From NCBI RefSeq assembly GCF_002029235.1, contig NZ_MZGV01000012.1, positions 1 to 64,000 on the forward strand: DNA of 64,000 nt, read 5' to 3'. The stretch is from Clostridium oryzae. Its GTDB lineage: Bacteria; Bacillota; Clostridia; Clostridiales; Clostridiaceae. Made by a program: the position numbers and the translations under genes. A model generated the notes under the pieces. The model did no database searches and was not told the origin of the DNA. It was given only the letters and a program-made list of their open reading frames with translations. This document shows, piece by piece, positions 1 to 8,766 of this stretch (position 1 is the stretch's first letter; each line of letters opens with the position of its first letter).

Positions 1-152
1 ATATTTATGTCAAATATTTTATTCTTATCTACAAATTTATTATCATATATTATCTACCAATTGTCAATATATTTAGCAAAAAATAAATTGATTTATAATA
101 TTATAAATCAATCGCTTATATCCTCCTAATATTATGCATTTTAAAATACTAT

Positions 153-713
153 TTATATATCTATAAATTCGTTTTTTAATATGGAATAGTATTTACAATC
201 CACCAAATTTCCTCTGCCATCCTTAATTATTTGCCTTAACGTTCCCTCATATCTAAATCCGCATTTTTCCATAACTCTGCCAGAAGCGGCATTATCAATA
301 TGATGTCTTCCTGTAATTCTATTTACTTTCATTTGCTTAAATGCAAATGAAAGCACAGCCCTCAGAGCCTCTGTTGCTATCCCCTTATTCCAAAATCTCT
401 TTCCTATACAATATCCAATTTCACAACTATCATTGCTATAATCGACATTATTTAAACTTATACTTCCAATAACGCTTTGTGGTTCTTTCGATTGTATGGC
501 CCAATGATAATAATTGTTTTCACTATAATTATTTATCCATCTTTTAATTACTATTTCGGTAACTTCAATAGCAGCATGCGTTGGCCAAGTCAACATCTTT
601 GTCACTTCTGGATCTGAAGCCCAATTATTATACATATCAAATTTATCCACTTCTTTAAACTTTCTTAAAATTAATCTTTTAGTTTCTATTTTTCGTGTTC
701 CTATATTCCTCAT
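153..713 (-). CDS. GNAT family N-acetyltransferase (RimJ/RimL type)
   Basis: Predicted acetyl-CoA-dependent N-acetyltransferase, substrate unknown. The protein (about 186 residues) has the typical RimJ/RimL course: an N-terminal ETKRLILRKF strand, a central IGSISL strand, the EIGYCIGKRFWNKGIATEAL acetyl-CoA loop region and a C-terminal MEKCGFRYEGTLRQ segment. I placed the start at an internal ATG because GGGGAG lies six bases upstream of it; the frame stays open 16 codons further upstream but with no ribosome binding site. It is a single gene, divergent from the malic enzyme gene. Such proteins modify ribosomal proteins, small amines or drugs; nothing here decides between these. Confidence 0.9.
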   Translation of the reverse strand: MRNIGTRKIETKRLILRKFKEVDKFDMYNNWASDPEVTKMLTWPTHAAIEVTEIVIKRWINNYSENNYYHWAIQSKEPQSVIGSISLNNVDYSNDSCEIGYCIGKRFWNKGIATEALRAVLSFAFKQMKVNRITGRHHIDNAASGRVMEKCGFRYEGTLRQIIKDGRGNLVDCKYYSILKNEFIDI

Positions 714-802
714 TATTTGCTCCCCTGGTCTCGTAATAATTAATACAAATAATTTTACCACAATTTTAAATTATTATATATTTGATATATAATTTTTAAT
801 AT

Positions 803-818
803 GTAACTTGAGAGTTAC
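803..818. promoter_or_regulatory. Short inverted repeat upstream of the malic enzyme gene
   Basis: GTAACT-tgag-AGTTAC is a perfect 6-bp inverted repeat about 100 bp upstream of the malic enzyme start. A TATAAT box lies downstream of it at 854-859. The arrangement would suit an operator, but no regulator gene is adjacent, so the role is an inference. Confidence 0.3.
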
Positions 819-918
819 TAGCTTAAAGCATATTCTAATTTCTAATATTCTGTTATAATATGTCTATAGATAATAAATATCTCAGCTATTAAAACATTAA
901 TTGCAAGGAGTGTTATAT

Positions 919-2547
919 ATGTTTCAATTTAAACCTCATGAATTATTGAGAAATCCGTTTCTTAATAAAGGAACTGCTTTTACACTGGATGAAAGAAAAA
1001 AGTATAATCTTACTGGTTTGCTTCCAAGTTATGTATTGACTATTGATGAACAGGAGCAAAGTGTATATAAAAAAATATGTTCCATTAGTGATAATTTAGA
1101 TAAACATCGTTTTTTAATGAACCTTTATGATACAAATCGTACTCTTTTTTATTATGTTGTAAAAAAGCATATAGTGGAACTATTACCTATAATATATACG
1201 CCTACAATTGGTGATGCAGTAATAAATTATTCAAAAATATTCGATACACCTAAAGATGCTGTCTTTCTATCTGTTGACGATGCCGCCGGAATAAAACCTT
1301 CAATGCAAGCAGCAATCTCGGATCTAGATAAGATAAAGCTTATTGTTGTAACAGACGGAGAAGGAGTACTAGGTATTGGCGACTGGGGAGTGCAGGGTGT
1401 AGCAATATCCATAGGAAAGTTAGCAGTATACACCGTTGCAGCTGGAGTTAACCCCAAAAATGTACTTCCTGTAGTAATCGATGCTGGAACAAATAATGAA
1501 AGCTTACTTAATGATCCATGCTACTTAGGTGCAAGACATAAAAGAATAACCGGTGAAAAATATTATGATTTTATAGATAAATTCGTTAATGTTTCTACTG
1601 AACTTTTTCCTGAAGTTCTTATGCATTGGGAAGATTTCGGTCGAGGTAATGCAAGAAACATCCTTCAAAAATACAGGGATAAAATATGCACATTCAACGA
1701 TGATATTCAGGGTACTGGTGTAATGATGGTATCAGCTATGAACGCTATAGCGCGAGTTACAAACATTCCCGTAAGTGAGCATAGAATACTTGTCTTTGGA
1801 GGCGGTACTGCTGGAATAGGAGTATCAGATCAGATTTTATTAGAAAAAATACATAGTGGACTTTCAGAAGAAGAAGCTTTGAAACATTTTTATATAGTTG
1901 ACCGTCAAGGTCTATTAACGGAGGATATGGATGATTTAACAGAAGGACAGAAAAGGTATGCAAGAAAAAAAGGTGAATTTCAAAAAACTCTTACGGATCT
2001 AGCTGAAATAGTTAATGCAGTTAAGCCAACCGTTCTCATTGGGACTTCAGGTGTGCATGGTGCATTTACGGAAGCTGTAATTAAAAACATGGCAAAGCTC
2101 AATGAAAGACCTGCAATAATGCCAATTTCAAATCCAACAAAACTTTGCGAAGCTAAAGCTGAAGATGTTATAAAATGGTCTGATGGACGAGCTTTGGTAG
2201 TCACTGGCAGTCCTTCAGCTCCTGTAGAATATAAAGGTGTAAAATATATGATAGGTCAAGCAAATAATGCCTTACTTTACCCTGGTTTGGGTCTTGGTAT
2301 TATCGTTGCAAAATCTAAGGTTGTATCTGATGGAATGTTGTCTGCAGCTGCTCACGCTATTGGTTCACTTCAAGACCTTTCACAGGTTGGTGCTCCAATC
2401 CTTCCTCCAGTATCAAAGCTTAGGGAAGCCTCAAAACTTGTTGCAACAGCCGTAGTTCAACAAGCTGTTAATGAACATATAAATCGAGCAGCTATATCAG
2501 ATGCCTCTGAAGCTGTTCAATCTCAAATCTGGGAACCTAGTTATTAA
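919..2547 (+). CDS. NAD-dependent malic enzyme / malolactic enzyme
   Basis: Oxidatively decarboxylates malate to pyruvate, or, if it is a malolactic enzyme, converts malate directly to lactate. The 542-residue protein shows the family order: an N-terminal NPFLNKGTAFT motif, YTPTIG at about residue 93, the malic-enzyme signature FNDDIQGT at about 259-266 and the NAD-binding VFGGGTAGIG at about 292-301. The N-terminus recalls lactic-acid-bacterial malolactic enzymes, but the YTPT motif is the form usual in malic enzymes, so the reaction is left open. The start is the ATG nine bases after AAGGAG; an upstream TTG is poorer. It is monocistronic and followed by a terminator. Cytoplasmic. Confidence 0.93.
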   Translation: MFQFKPHELLRNPFLNKGTAFTLDERKKYNLTGLLPSYVLTIDEQEQSVYKKICSISDNLDKHRFLMNLYDTNRTLFYYVVKKHIVELLPIIYTPTIGDAVINYSKIFDTPKDAVFLSVDDAAGIKPSMQAAISDLDKIKLIVVTDGEGVLGIGDWGVQGVAISIGKLAVYTVAAGVNPKNVLPVVIDAGTNNESLLNDPCYLGARHKRITGEKYYDFIDKFVNVSTELFPEVLMHWEDFGRGNARNILQKYRDKICTFNDDIQGTGVMMVSAMNAIARVTNIPVSEHRILVFGGGTAGIGVSDQILLEKIHSGLSEEEALKHFYIVDRQGLLTEDMDDLTEGQKRYARKKGEFQKTLTDLAEIVNAVKPTVLIGTSGVHGAFTEAVIKNMAKLNERPAIMPISNPTKLCEAKAEDVIKWSDGRALVVTGSPSAPVEYKGVKYMIGQANNALLYPGLGLGIIVAKSKVVSDGMLSAAAHAIGSLQDLSQVGAPILPPVSKLREASKLVATAVVQQAVNEHINRAAISDASEAVQSQIWEPSY

Positions 2548-2568
2548 AGAACTATTTGTTAATATATT

Positions 2569-2601
2569 AAAGGAAGCTGCATTGCATATGAAGCTTCCTT
2601 T
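2569..2601 (+). terminator. Terminator after malic enzyme gene
   Basis: Perfect 10-bp stem (AAAGGAAGCT / AGCTTCCTTT) around a 13-base loop. It sits between the convergent malic enzyme and methyltransferase genes and may serve both. Confidence 0.75.
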
Positions 2602-2610
2602 AAATTTCTA

Positions 2611-3219
2611 TCACTTTTTAAATATGTAATCAATATATCCTTGTCTAATTTGTTTTCCTTCATATATCCTGTGAAAAACTCGTTTTTCTTTGTATATTAT
2701 GTTCATATCTCTAAGATATTTCTCTGCTTCTTCATCATCAAAGTAGGAATGTATAACATCTGAACCATCTTCATCCTGAATATACTCTCCGTATCCAATC
2801 TTTTCTCCCTGTTCATATCTAAAATCATCTTTTGAAAGAAAGTTAACAAAACATAGTCCTCCTGGTTTTAATACTCTCTTAATTTCATTAATTGATCTTG
2901 CTATATCATTCTTACTCATATGAAAAATTGATCCCCAGGAATACACATAACTCATAGAATCATCTCCAAAAGATAACTTTCTCATATCTCCTTTAATTAT
3001 GTTAAGTTTTAGACCATTTTCTTTTTCAAATTCTTTAGCTTTTTCTAACTGAGAATCAGATAGTTCGATTCCATAGGTTTTATAGCCATGATCCGCAAAC
3101 AAAGCTAATGGCGGACAATTGCCTCCTGCTCCACAATCTAAAACAATCTTATCCATATTAGTTTCGTTGCAATACTGTAAAAACTTATATAGTTGAACTT
3201 GTCTAAATACTATTTTCAT
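2611..3219 (-). CDS. Class I SAM-dependent methyltransferase
   Basis: Rossmann-fold methyltransferase of about 202 residues. Motif I reads VLDCGAGGNCPP, the acidic post-I loop is YGIELSDSQL, and the later KRVLKPGGLCFVNF segment is typical of the Methyltransf_11/25 families. The substrate is unknown. The start was placed at the internal ATG preceded by GGCGGTGA; the frame runs 14 codons further upstream without a ribosome binding site. It converges on the malic enzyme gene, and an A+T-rich gap of about 210 bp separates it from the next minus-strand gene, so it is probably transcribed alone. Confidence 0.88.
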   Translation of the reverse strand: MKIVFRQVQLYKFLQYCNETNMDKIVLDCGAGGNCPPLALFADHGYKTYGIELSDSQLEKAKEFEKENGLKLNIIKGDMRKLSFGDDSMSYVYSWGSIFHMSKNDIARSINEIKRVLKPGGLCFVNFLSKDDFRYEQGEKIGYGEYIQDEDGSDVIHSYFDDEEAEKYLRDMNIIYKEKRVFHRIYEGKQIRQGYIDYIFKK

Positions 3220-3472
3220 TATCTTCACCGCCCAAATATAAATTGATGCATATGATATCATATTACCACTTATCTTAAGTTCAGTAAATCGATATAACTT
3301 CGTCTATAAATTTAACTTAGAACTGTTACAATTTTATATGATCAATTTTTTTACATTAGTAAATCCTTTTTCGAATGTTTTCCTAGGATTTATATTTTTT
3401 TATTTATAACTGCAAGTATATATTACACGAACATTTTTTAGACAGTTTTGAAATTAATATACAGAATAATAA

Positions 3473-4453
3473 TCATAGTTCAGCTAAAATTCTATATTTA
3501 CCGCAAAACTCTACTCCTGCATTTATACAGCTATCTTCAAAAATTATCTGTTTTTTCCTTTCATCATATATAGTTAAATTGATTTTCCCTTGCAGCGTTT
3601 CAGCAGCAATTGGTATCATCCTCTCGTCTCTTGGTGCAAATAAATTAACAAAATCTCCTTTATTATAGGATGCATCAATCTCAATTGAGTATTCCCTATT
3701 GTGCGACTGTAAAATCAACTTATCTTTTTCATAACCAATAGAAAGTTTGCTTCTGTTTATTGTAGTGAACTTATAAAAGGTTCCTTTCACATAGATTCCT
3801 ATAAGAAAACCTGTGAAGCTTGTTACAAAAAAAGGAATATGACCTATGGAGCAGGTAATTGACACCTCTCTACCTGTAAAGCAATTTCCCTGAGCCCATA
3901 TATATGAATAGGGAAATGCGCTGCCCCAATTTTTTTCTATATACACTTTACCACCGGTAAAATCTACATTTTCACCGTTGATATTAAGACTTCCTTCAAC
4001 CATTCCGTCCATTGCACATACCTGAGTGTAACACTGCATAAAGGTCAAATAATTATAAAAGCCCATACTCCCGGGGTTTAAAATAGTATCTGGCCATTCG
4101 ATTATATGACTAAAGTTTAATTTACCTTTTATCTTTTCTCCGTCCCTATTTATATTCAATGAAATCCTATTTAAACTAAACATATTCTCACCTATACTTA
4201 TTTCAAATCTATCCTTACAAGCTATAAAATCTTCCTTATGAAACTTTATATACTTAAAATTTATATCATGCCCATTTATAATTTGAATAAAACTATGGTG
4301 CTGCACTTTATTTCCTTCCATAAATATTCCTGGAATAAAGCAGTATGTAAGATTTCGGGTAGGATGTTCTATCTTAAAATACCAACCTTCAAAAAAATTA
4401 GATTTATGATTATTTCCATGATAAATATTCGGATTTATTGTAGATTTTAGCAT
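3473..4453 (-). CDS. Tocopherol-cyclase-like family protein
   Basis: Resembles the bacterial branch of the tocopherol cyclase family (lipocalin-like beta barrels). Diagnostic segments are FEGWYFKIEH near the N-terminus, FIPGIFMEG, VQHHSFIQ and the Trp/Gly-rich KNWGSAFPYSYIWAQ stretch in the middle. At 326 residues it is the usual length for the bacterial members. Real cyclase activity is unlikely in an organism not expected to make tocopherol; binding or modification of a hydrophobic ligand is a guess from the fold. AAAGGAG precedes the ATG. No signal peptide is evident. It is downstream of the two-TM protein gene but separated from it by a strong terminator. Confidence 0.8.
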   Translation of the reverse strand: MLKSTINPNIYHGNNHKSNFFEGWYFKIEHPTRNLTYCFIPGIFMEGNKVQHHSFIQIINGHDINFKYIKFHKEDFIACKDRFEISIGENMFSLNRISLNINRDGEKIKGKLNFSHIIEWPDTILNPGSMGFYNYLTFMQCYTQVCAMDGMVEGSLNINGENVDFTGGKVYIEKNWGSAFPYSYIWAQGNCFTGREVSITCSIGHIPFFVTSFTGFLIGIYVKGTFYKFTTINRSKLSIGYEKDKLILQSHNREYSIEIDASYNKGDFVNLFAPRDERMIPIAAETLQGKINLTIYDERKKQIIFEDSCINAGVEFCGKYRILAEL

Positions 4454-4514
4454 TTTAATTCTCCTTTTACATAATGATATATGTATTATTTCCTCCTTTT
4501 GATAATTTTATAAA

Positions 4515-4566
4515 AAGGTGGCTGTAGCACTAAGCAATTAAAAATTGCTAATGTGACAGCCACCTT
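4515..4566 (-). terminator. Rho-independent terminator
   Basis: Read on the minus strand, an 11-bp stem (AAGGTGGCTGT / ACAGCCACCTT) encloses a nested AGCAATT/AATTGCT hairpin and is followed by TTTTTAT. It lies just after the stop of the membrane protein gene. Confidence 0.9.
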
Positions 4567-4587
4567 CAATTAATTTATATTATTTCA

Positions 4588-5595
4588 TTATTTCGCTTTT
4601 TCTTCTTGGGTCCTTCTTACCCAATATTTCATAAATTCTCTTCGATGCTTTTTATACAATATATAATGTTCTTCTGATGTTCCAGTAAATGTTGTTGGGG
4701 ATACGGAAGAAACTAATTTAATAACCTCGTCTGTAAAATCTGCATATTTTTTATATATAGGAACTTTATATTGTTCACCAGTTGAAAAAATAAATACTAT
4801 ATCCTGCTTATTCCATAAAAATCTGCTCTTATTTTTTTTAAAAATCCAAACTACTTCTTTTATAGGAAAGGCAAACACTATTTTGTTTGAGTTTACTATG
4901 ATATATTTTTGTGTTATTGTAAAAATTCCTTTTGTCAATACATCTGGTCTCGTCAATTCTTCATCTACATTTGAATAAAAAGCTTTTATTTTACCTTTTG
5001 AATATATCTGAGTACTTAAGCATACTCTTCTATTAGTCCATAAATATTTCATTGATCTAAAAAATAAAATAAGTAAAACAATGATTTCAATTGGCAGTCT
5101 AGTATATAAATTATGGTACGGTGAAACAAATTTTAAATAGTTCTTAGATAGCAGGCTATTTAGTTGAGTTTCACTAAAACCTTTAGCTTTCAAACCTCTT
5201 TTTAAATTTTTATATTCTTCATCACTATATGTTTGTATCTCTCCAGAAACTGAGTATATACCATCCGTGCTCTTAATAACTTTTGCATCACTCACCTGGG
5301 TAACTACCAAAGTTACAATTTTCCCATCGAACAATATACCATATATCTTATAATTGTCCATCTCGAAAGATAGATTATATATATGCTTTGTTTTAAGCTT
5401 TGCATAAATATTATTACTACTTGCTTTTTTTAAATCACTACTGCCATTTATTGTTTTAGGATTGTGAGCATTTGTTGAAGATATATGGAATTCTATAAGA
5501 AATGCACTTAAGCATAATACCATACAAATAATCACTGCTGCCATATTAAATAAGTATCTTTTCTTGTATAACTTAGTATAACTTTCTAACGCCAT
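4588..5595 (-). CDS. Uncharacterised membrane protein with two TM segments
   Basis: Not recognised. The 335-residue protein has one transmembrane helix near residues 18-38 and a second near 170-190. Between them lies an extracytoplasmic-type domain of about 130 residues; after the second helix is a basic cytoplasmic domain of about 140 residues (ITQKYIIVNSNKIVFAFP is a typical stretch). That last domain, with repeated strands and a WIFKKNK segment, loosely recalls PH-like or YcxB-like domains, which is a weak inference. The start is the ATG after GGGAGG; a TTG immediately upstream is less likely. It ends in a strong terminator, so it is probably a single transcription unit. Confidence 0.8.
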   Translation of the reverse strand: MALESYTKLYKKRYLFNMAAVIICMVLCLSAFLIEFHISSTNAHNPKTINGSSDLKKASSNNIYAKLKTKHIYNLSFEMDNYKIYGILFDGKIVTLVVTQVSDAKVIKSTDGIYSVSGEIQTYSDEEYKNLKRGLKAKGFSETQLNSLLSKNYLKFVSPYHNLYTRLPIEIIVLLILFFRSMKYLWTNRRVCLSTQIYSKGKIKAFYSNVDEELTRPDVLTKGIFTITQKYIIVNSNKIVFAFPIKEVVWIFKKNKSRFLWNKQDIVFIFSTGEQYKVPIYKKYADFTDEVIKLVSSVSPTTFTGTSEEHYILYKKHRREFMKYWVRRTQEEKAK

Positions 5596-5799
5596 CAATT
5601 TTGCCTCCCAGTCTTGGTAACGATTTACTATTTTTATTAGTACCTTTAACTAATAGTATTATATCACAATTCATTTTATAAGCATTTTGTATTGCGAAAT
5701 ATATCCACATTTTTCTTATTTAATTAATACTTCTCTATTAAATAAATAATAAATAGTGTATAATAAATAAAAGTTAAGTCTACATTATGGAGGTAAAAG

Positions 5800-6474
5800 A
5801 TGCTGGAATATAAAAAACAATTTATCGAATTTATACTTGAAAGTGGAGTGCTTACCTTTGGAGATTTCGTTACAAAAAGCGGAAGAAAAACTCCATTTTT
5901 TATTAATGCTGGAAACTTTAGAACAGGTGAACAGCTAAAAAAATTGGGCGAGTTCTACGCTAAAGCAATAAAAGAAAATTTTGGAACAGATTTTGATATA
6001 CTATTTGGACCAGCCTATAAGGGGATACCTCTAAGCGTATCAGCTTGTATTGCTCTTAACAATCTATATGGTGCAGATGTTTCCTACTGTTCAAACAGAA
6101 AAGAAATCAAAGATCATGGTGACAAAGGGATACTTTTGGGAAGCAAAATCAAAGATAGGCAAAAAGTATTAATTATTGAGGATGTAACAACTGCTGGCAC
6201 TTCTATATATGAAACAATGCCAATAATAAAAGCCCAAGGCGACGTTGATGTAGTTGGCCTAATCATTTCCGTTGATAGAATGGAGAGAGGTAAAGGCGCT
6301 AAATCTGCCTTAGTAGAGCTTAAAGAAGAATTTAATTTTAAAACCTGCTCCATTGTCACTATGGAAGAAATCGTATCATATTTATATAATCGTGAAATTA
6401 ACGGTAAAGTGGTTATTAGTGATGAAATCAAAAATAGAATTGATGAGTATTATGCTACATACGGGGTAAAATAA
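5800..6474 (+). CDS. pyrE: Orotate phosphoribosyltransferase
   Basis: Catalyses orotate + PRPP to orotidine 5'-monophosphate in de novo pyrimidine synthesis. The 224-residue protein carries the PRPP-binding signature VLIIEDVTTAGTS at about residues 123-135, the substrate-side GPAYKGIPL loop and the flexible-loop region HGDKG. It is of the longer PyrE type found with monofunctional enzymes. The start ATG is preceded by GGAGG. It is alone here, away from any pyr operon; the 120 bp upstream holds a plausible TATAAT box (5759-5764) but I see no PyrR-type leader. A dispersed hairpin repeat begins at its stop codon and probably terminates the transcript. Confidence 0.95.
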   Translation: MLEYKKQFIEFILESGVLTFGDFVTKSGRKTPFFINAGNFRTGEQLKKLGEFYAKAIKENFGTDFDILFGPAYKGIPLSVSACIALNNLYGADVSYCSNRKEIKDHGDKGILLGSKIKDRQKVLIIEDVTTAGTSIYETMPIIKAQGDVDVVGLIISVDRMERGKGAKSALVELKEEFNFKTCSIVTMEEIVSYLYNREINGKVVISDEIKNRIDEYYATYGVK

Positions 6475-6530
6475 GGGATCAGTGACCTCTGTCGGCTGAA
6501 AAATGCCTCCTCCGGTCACTCATCCCTTTA
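6473..6530 (+). repeat. Dispersed hairpin repeat, copy A
   Basis: Imperfect palindrome starting at the pyrE stop: AGGGATCAGTGACC pairs with GGTCACTCATCCCT, and the loop holds TCGGCTGAAAAATGCCTCC. The same core occurs near 15.5, 30.6 and 33.6 kb. It may act as a terminator, but the loop is conserved as well as the stem. Confidence 0.75.
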
Positions 6531-6532
6531 AT

Positions 6533-7075
6533 TCATTCTCTGTCTGAAATTATCGCAAACATTTGATGATCTTCCCATTTGCCATTTATTTTAACATTCT
6601 TTATAGCTATCCCTTCTTTATGAAACCCTGCCTTTTCCAATACTCTCATGGAGCCTATATTATCCTGCCTAACCCCAGCTTCTATACGGTGAAGTTTTAA
6701 TTCATCAAACGCGAATCTAACCACCAGTGAAACTGCCTCAGTCATATATCCTCTGCCATTATATTCTTTATCAAGCGAATAGCCTAAAAGACAGCTTTGA
6801 AGCGCGCCTCGAAAGACTTGGAACAGGTCAACTGTACCAACGAGTTTTTTATACTCGTTATCAAATATTCCCCAAGAATACATTTTATCGTTTTTTCGCA
6901 TTTCTATAGAAGTTTCTATTGATTGTATCTTCCACTCCAGTGTATAAAATTCCTCACTATAAGCAGGTGAATACTTCTGAAAAAAATCCCTGTTTCTCAA
7001 ATGTAGATTAAGTAAAGCTTCAGCATCTCCTTTTTCAAGAAATCTTATAAAAATATTTTTACCTTTAAAATTCAT
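6533..7075 (-). CDS. GNAT family N-acetyltransferase (RimJ/RimL type)
   Basis: Predicted acetyl-CoA-dependent acetyltransferase of 180 residues. It shows IRFLEKGDAEALL at the N-terminus, a LLGYSLDKEYNGRGYMTEAV acetyl-CoA-binding segment, ELKLHRIEAGV and a C-terminal SMRVLEKAGFHKEGIAI segment. This order is that of RimJ/RimL-type enzymes acting on alpha-amino groups, though the substrate cannot be read from the sequence. AGAGGT lies upstream of the ATG. It is distinct from the other acetyltransferases in the window. It is convergent with pyrE across repeat copy A, and lies 87 bp downstream of another GNAT gene with which it could be cotranscribed. Confidence 0.9.
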   Translation of the reverse strand: MNFKGKNIFIRFLEKGDAEALLNLHLRNRDFFQKYSPAYSEEFYTLEWKIQSIETSIEMRKNDKMYSWGIFDNEYKKLVGTVDLFQVFRGALQSCLLGYSLDKEYNGRGYMTEAVSLVVRFAFDELKLHRIEAGVRQDNIGSMRVLEKAGFHKEGIAIKNVKINGKWEDHQMFAIISDRE

Positions 7076-7162
7076 GGCTTACCTCTTTTAACTAAAATTT
7101 TTCGAATATATAAATAAATCTGAACGTTTATCCCAGCCAAGCTTTTTCATCTAAATTTGTCC

Positions 7163-7678
7163 CTATGTTATTTCTATCCAGTATCTCTGTACTAATTCTC
7201 CGTCCTCAATAATTTCATTTTCTAAAACCCCACCATTTTTAATTATTGTTCTGGCAGAACCTAAATTACTTTTATCACAGGTTACAAGTGCTTTGTTTAT
7301 GCCAAATTCTTTTGCCGTTTGTAATGCTAATGAAAGCATCTTAGCCGCATACCCTTTTTGTCTTTCTGAAGGTCTAATACCATATCCGATATGCCCGCCG
7401 ATTTTTAGTAAATAATCATTTAGTTCATGCCGGATATGTATAGATCCATAGATTTTTCCGTTCTCATCTACCATAAAATATAACGATGCCGGTACAAACC
7501 CATTAGAGTATGCTTTATTCGTTTTTTGTTCTCTCCATTTTATAATTAGTTCTTCATAATTCTTGCCGTCTCTCCTTGAAGCTGCAGGTACTATCTCTTC
7601 CTCGGCATTTTCCCATTCAGATATATAGGAAATATACTCATCTTTCATAAGATCATTTGGTTCAACTAATTTAAACAT
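7163..7678 (-). CDS. GNAT family N-acetyltransferase
   Basis: A 171-residue predicted acetyltransferase with the sequence GGHIGYGIRPSERQKGYAAKML, a clear acetyl-CoA-binding loop. It is followed by KALVTCDKSNLGSARTIIKNGG, the typical Asn-containing C-terminal half. The N-terminus (LVEPNDLMKDEYISYISEW) matches a widespread Firmicutes subfamily of unknown substrate. The start codon overlaps the stop of a decayed epimerase gene (AATGTTTAA), and GGAGGAG in that remnant provides the ribosome binding site. This suggests that the two were once translationally coupled. Confidence 0.92.
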   Translation of the reverse strand: MFKLVEPNDLMKDEYISYISEWENAEEEIVPAASRRDGKNYEELIIKWREQKTNKAYSNGFVPASLYFMVDENGKIYGSIHIRHELNDYLLKIGGHIGYGIRPSERQKGYAAKMLSLALQTAKEFGINKALVTCDKSNLGSARTIIKNGGVLENEIIEDGELVQRYWIEIT

Positions 7679-7889
7679 TGCCCATCTCCTCCACTACTTT
7701 TAGCATTCTTTCATCCGATACAGCTTGCTTTTTTACTACTTTCTCATAATATTTTAACATAATTTCCCAGGTAATATTCTCAGGATTCGTGACATTATAT
7801 GCTTTACAGATACTCTCATTATTCCTTGCACTCTTAAATATCCTAATTAAATTCTCAATATGTATAAACTCAGTTTTAGAATTATTTCC
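7671..7889 (-). pseudogene. C-terminal remnant of an NAD-dependent epimerase/dehydratase
   Basis: Reading the minus strand here gives an open frame of about 70 codons with no start. It contains EFIHIENLIRIF, YNVTNPENITWEI and a final KQAVSDERMLKVVEEMGN-type tail. HI-NL and YN-T-PE-ITW are hallmarks of the C-terminal third of extended-SDR nucleotide-sugar epimerases. In-frame stops close the frame just upstream, so the NAD-binding two thirds are gone. The remnant ends in the start codon of the GNAT gene. The identification rests on motif resemblance only. Confidence 0.6.
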
Positions 7890-7958
7890 TTAGATTTTTA
7901 AATGTTAAACTAAATTATAACATATTTATAAAAATCATGTTAGAAATAAATTCAATTG

Positions 7959-8492
7959 TCACTGTTTCATAAATATGCTTGTATTATTCCTTAATAATTC
8001 TTTTGATGTTATATTTATCACCAATTCTTCAATTGCAGATAAACTTGCAATAGCACATACCACATACCCTAAAATAGTTATATCAACAAACCTAAATAAA
8101 TATGGGCAGCAGAACAAAAAGAGCCCAGTAGCCTTATTTGCATATGTATGAAGAATAGCAAAAGTATGATATTTAAAGTACACTATGAGCAATGAGACAA
8201 TTCTAGCAAAAGTAATCAGCATTATCCATATTAATATTTTAATTGGAATCAACAATATTGGTAATAAAGCAATAATTACAGAGCTCATAAAAATAATATC
8301 AGCAATGCTATCTAGTATCGAACCAAATCTACTTGCAGAATTAGTTTTTCTTGCAATATATCCATCAATAATATCACTAAATCCGCAAATAGAATATATA
8401 AGCAGGAACAGTAAGGTTAGTGGTTTCAAAACAAATAGAGTTGCAGATAACAAAATTCTTAATATAGATATTATGTTTGGTATATTTTTCAT
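7959..8492 (-). CDS. CDP-alcohol phosphatidyltransferase family protein
   Basis: Integral membrane enzyme that transfers a phosphoalcohol from or to a CDP-linked donor in phospholipid synthesis. The complete catalytic motif is present at residues 40-65: D40, D43-G44, A47-R48, G57, D61 and D65, matching D(x)2DG(x)2AR(x)8G(x)3D(x)3D. Several hydrophobic helices follow. The 177-residue length suits PgsA-like phosphatidylglycerophosphate synthases or a relative; the exact alcohol is not determined. The start was placed at the ATG after GGGGGAG; the frame extends 17 codons further without a site. A 120-bp inverted repeat lies upstream. Confidence 0.88.
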   Translation of the reverse strand: MKNIPNIISILRILLSATLFVLKPLTLLFLLIYSICGFSDIIDGYIARKTNSASRFGSILDSIADIIFMSSVIIALLPILLIPIKILIWIMLITFARIVSLLIVYFKYHTFAILHTYANKATGLFLFCCPYLFRFVDITILGYVVCAIASLSAIEELVINITSKELLRNNTSIFMKQ

Positions 8493-8643
8493 TACACTCC
8501 CCCGCAAAATATAATTATCATTTATTATTACCTGTCTCCTCACAGCTATATTGATATCGCATAAATATGCAATAGTTATAATTTCCCGTCGTTAGATATA
8601 TGCTATTGTATCATATCATGGTATAATTTCAAATTTATCATAA

Positions 8644-8763
8644 ACTATATAAGTTGCAATAAAGTTCTTACATTATGGTTTCTAAAATATCACTGCTGAA
8701 TCGGTTCGACCCTAGGATCTTTTAGAAGTCAGAATGTATTAGAACTTTCACAACTTATATAGT
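8644..8763. repeat. 120-bp imperfect inverted repeat
   Basis: The ends ACTATATAAGTTG and CAACTTATATAGT are perfect 13-bp complements. The interior continues to pair with interruptions (AAGTTCT..ACATT..TTCTAAAA against TTTTAGAA..AATGT..AGAACTT). It fills the gap between the WYL regulator and the CDP-alcohol transferase gene. It is too long for an ordinary terminator and looks like a MITE-type or structured-RNA element; no target duplication is certain. Confidence 0.75.
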
Positions 8764-8766
8764 AAA

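Noticed and set aside
1227..1457. Minus-strand open frame inside the malic enzyme gene
   Set aside because: It is antisense to a well-conserved coding region, has no ribosome binding site and its protein has no recognisable features.
8695..8720. A tRNA-like T-arm (GGTTCGACCC) inside the 120-bp inverted repeat
   Set aside because: The flanking bases do not form the T-stem, and no acceptor, D or anticodon arms can be built around it.
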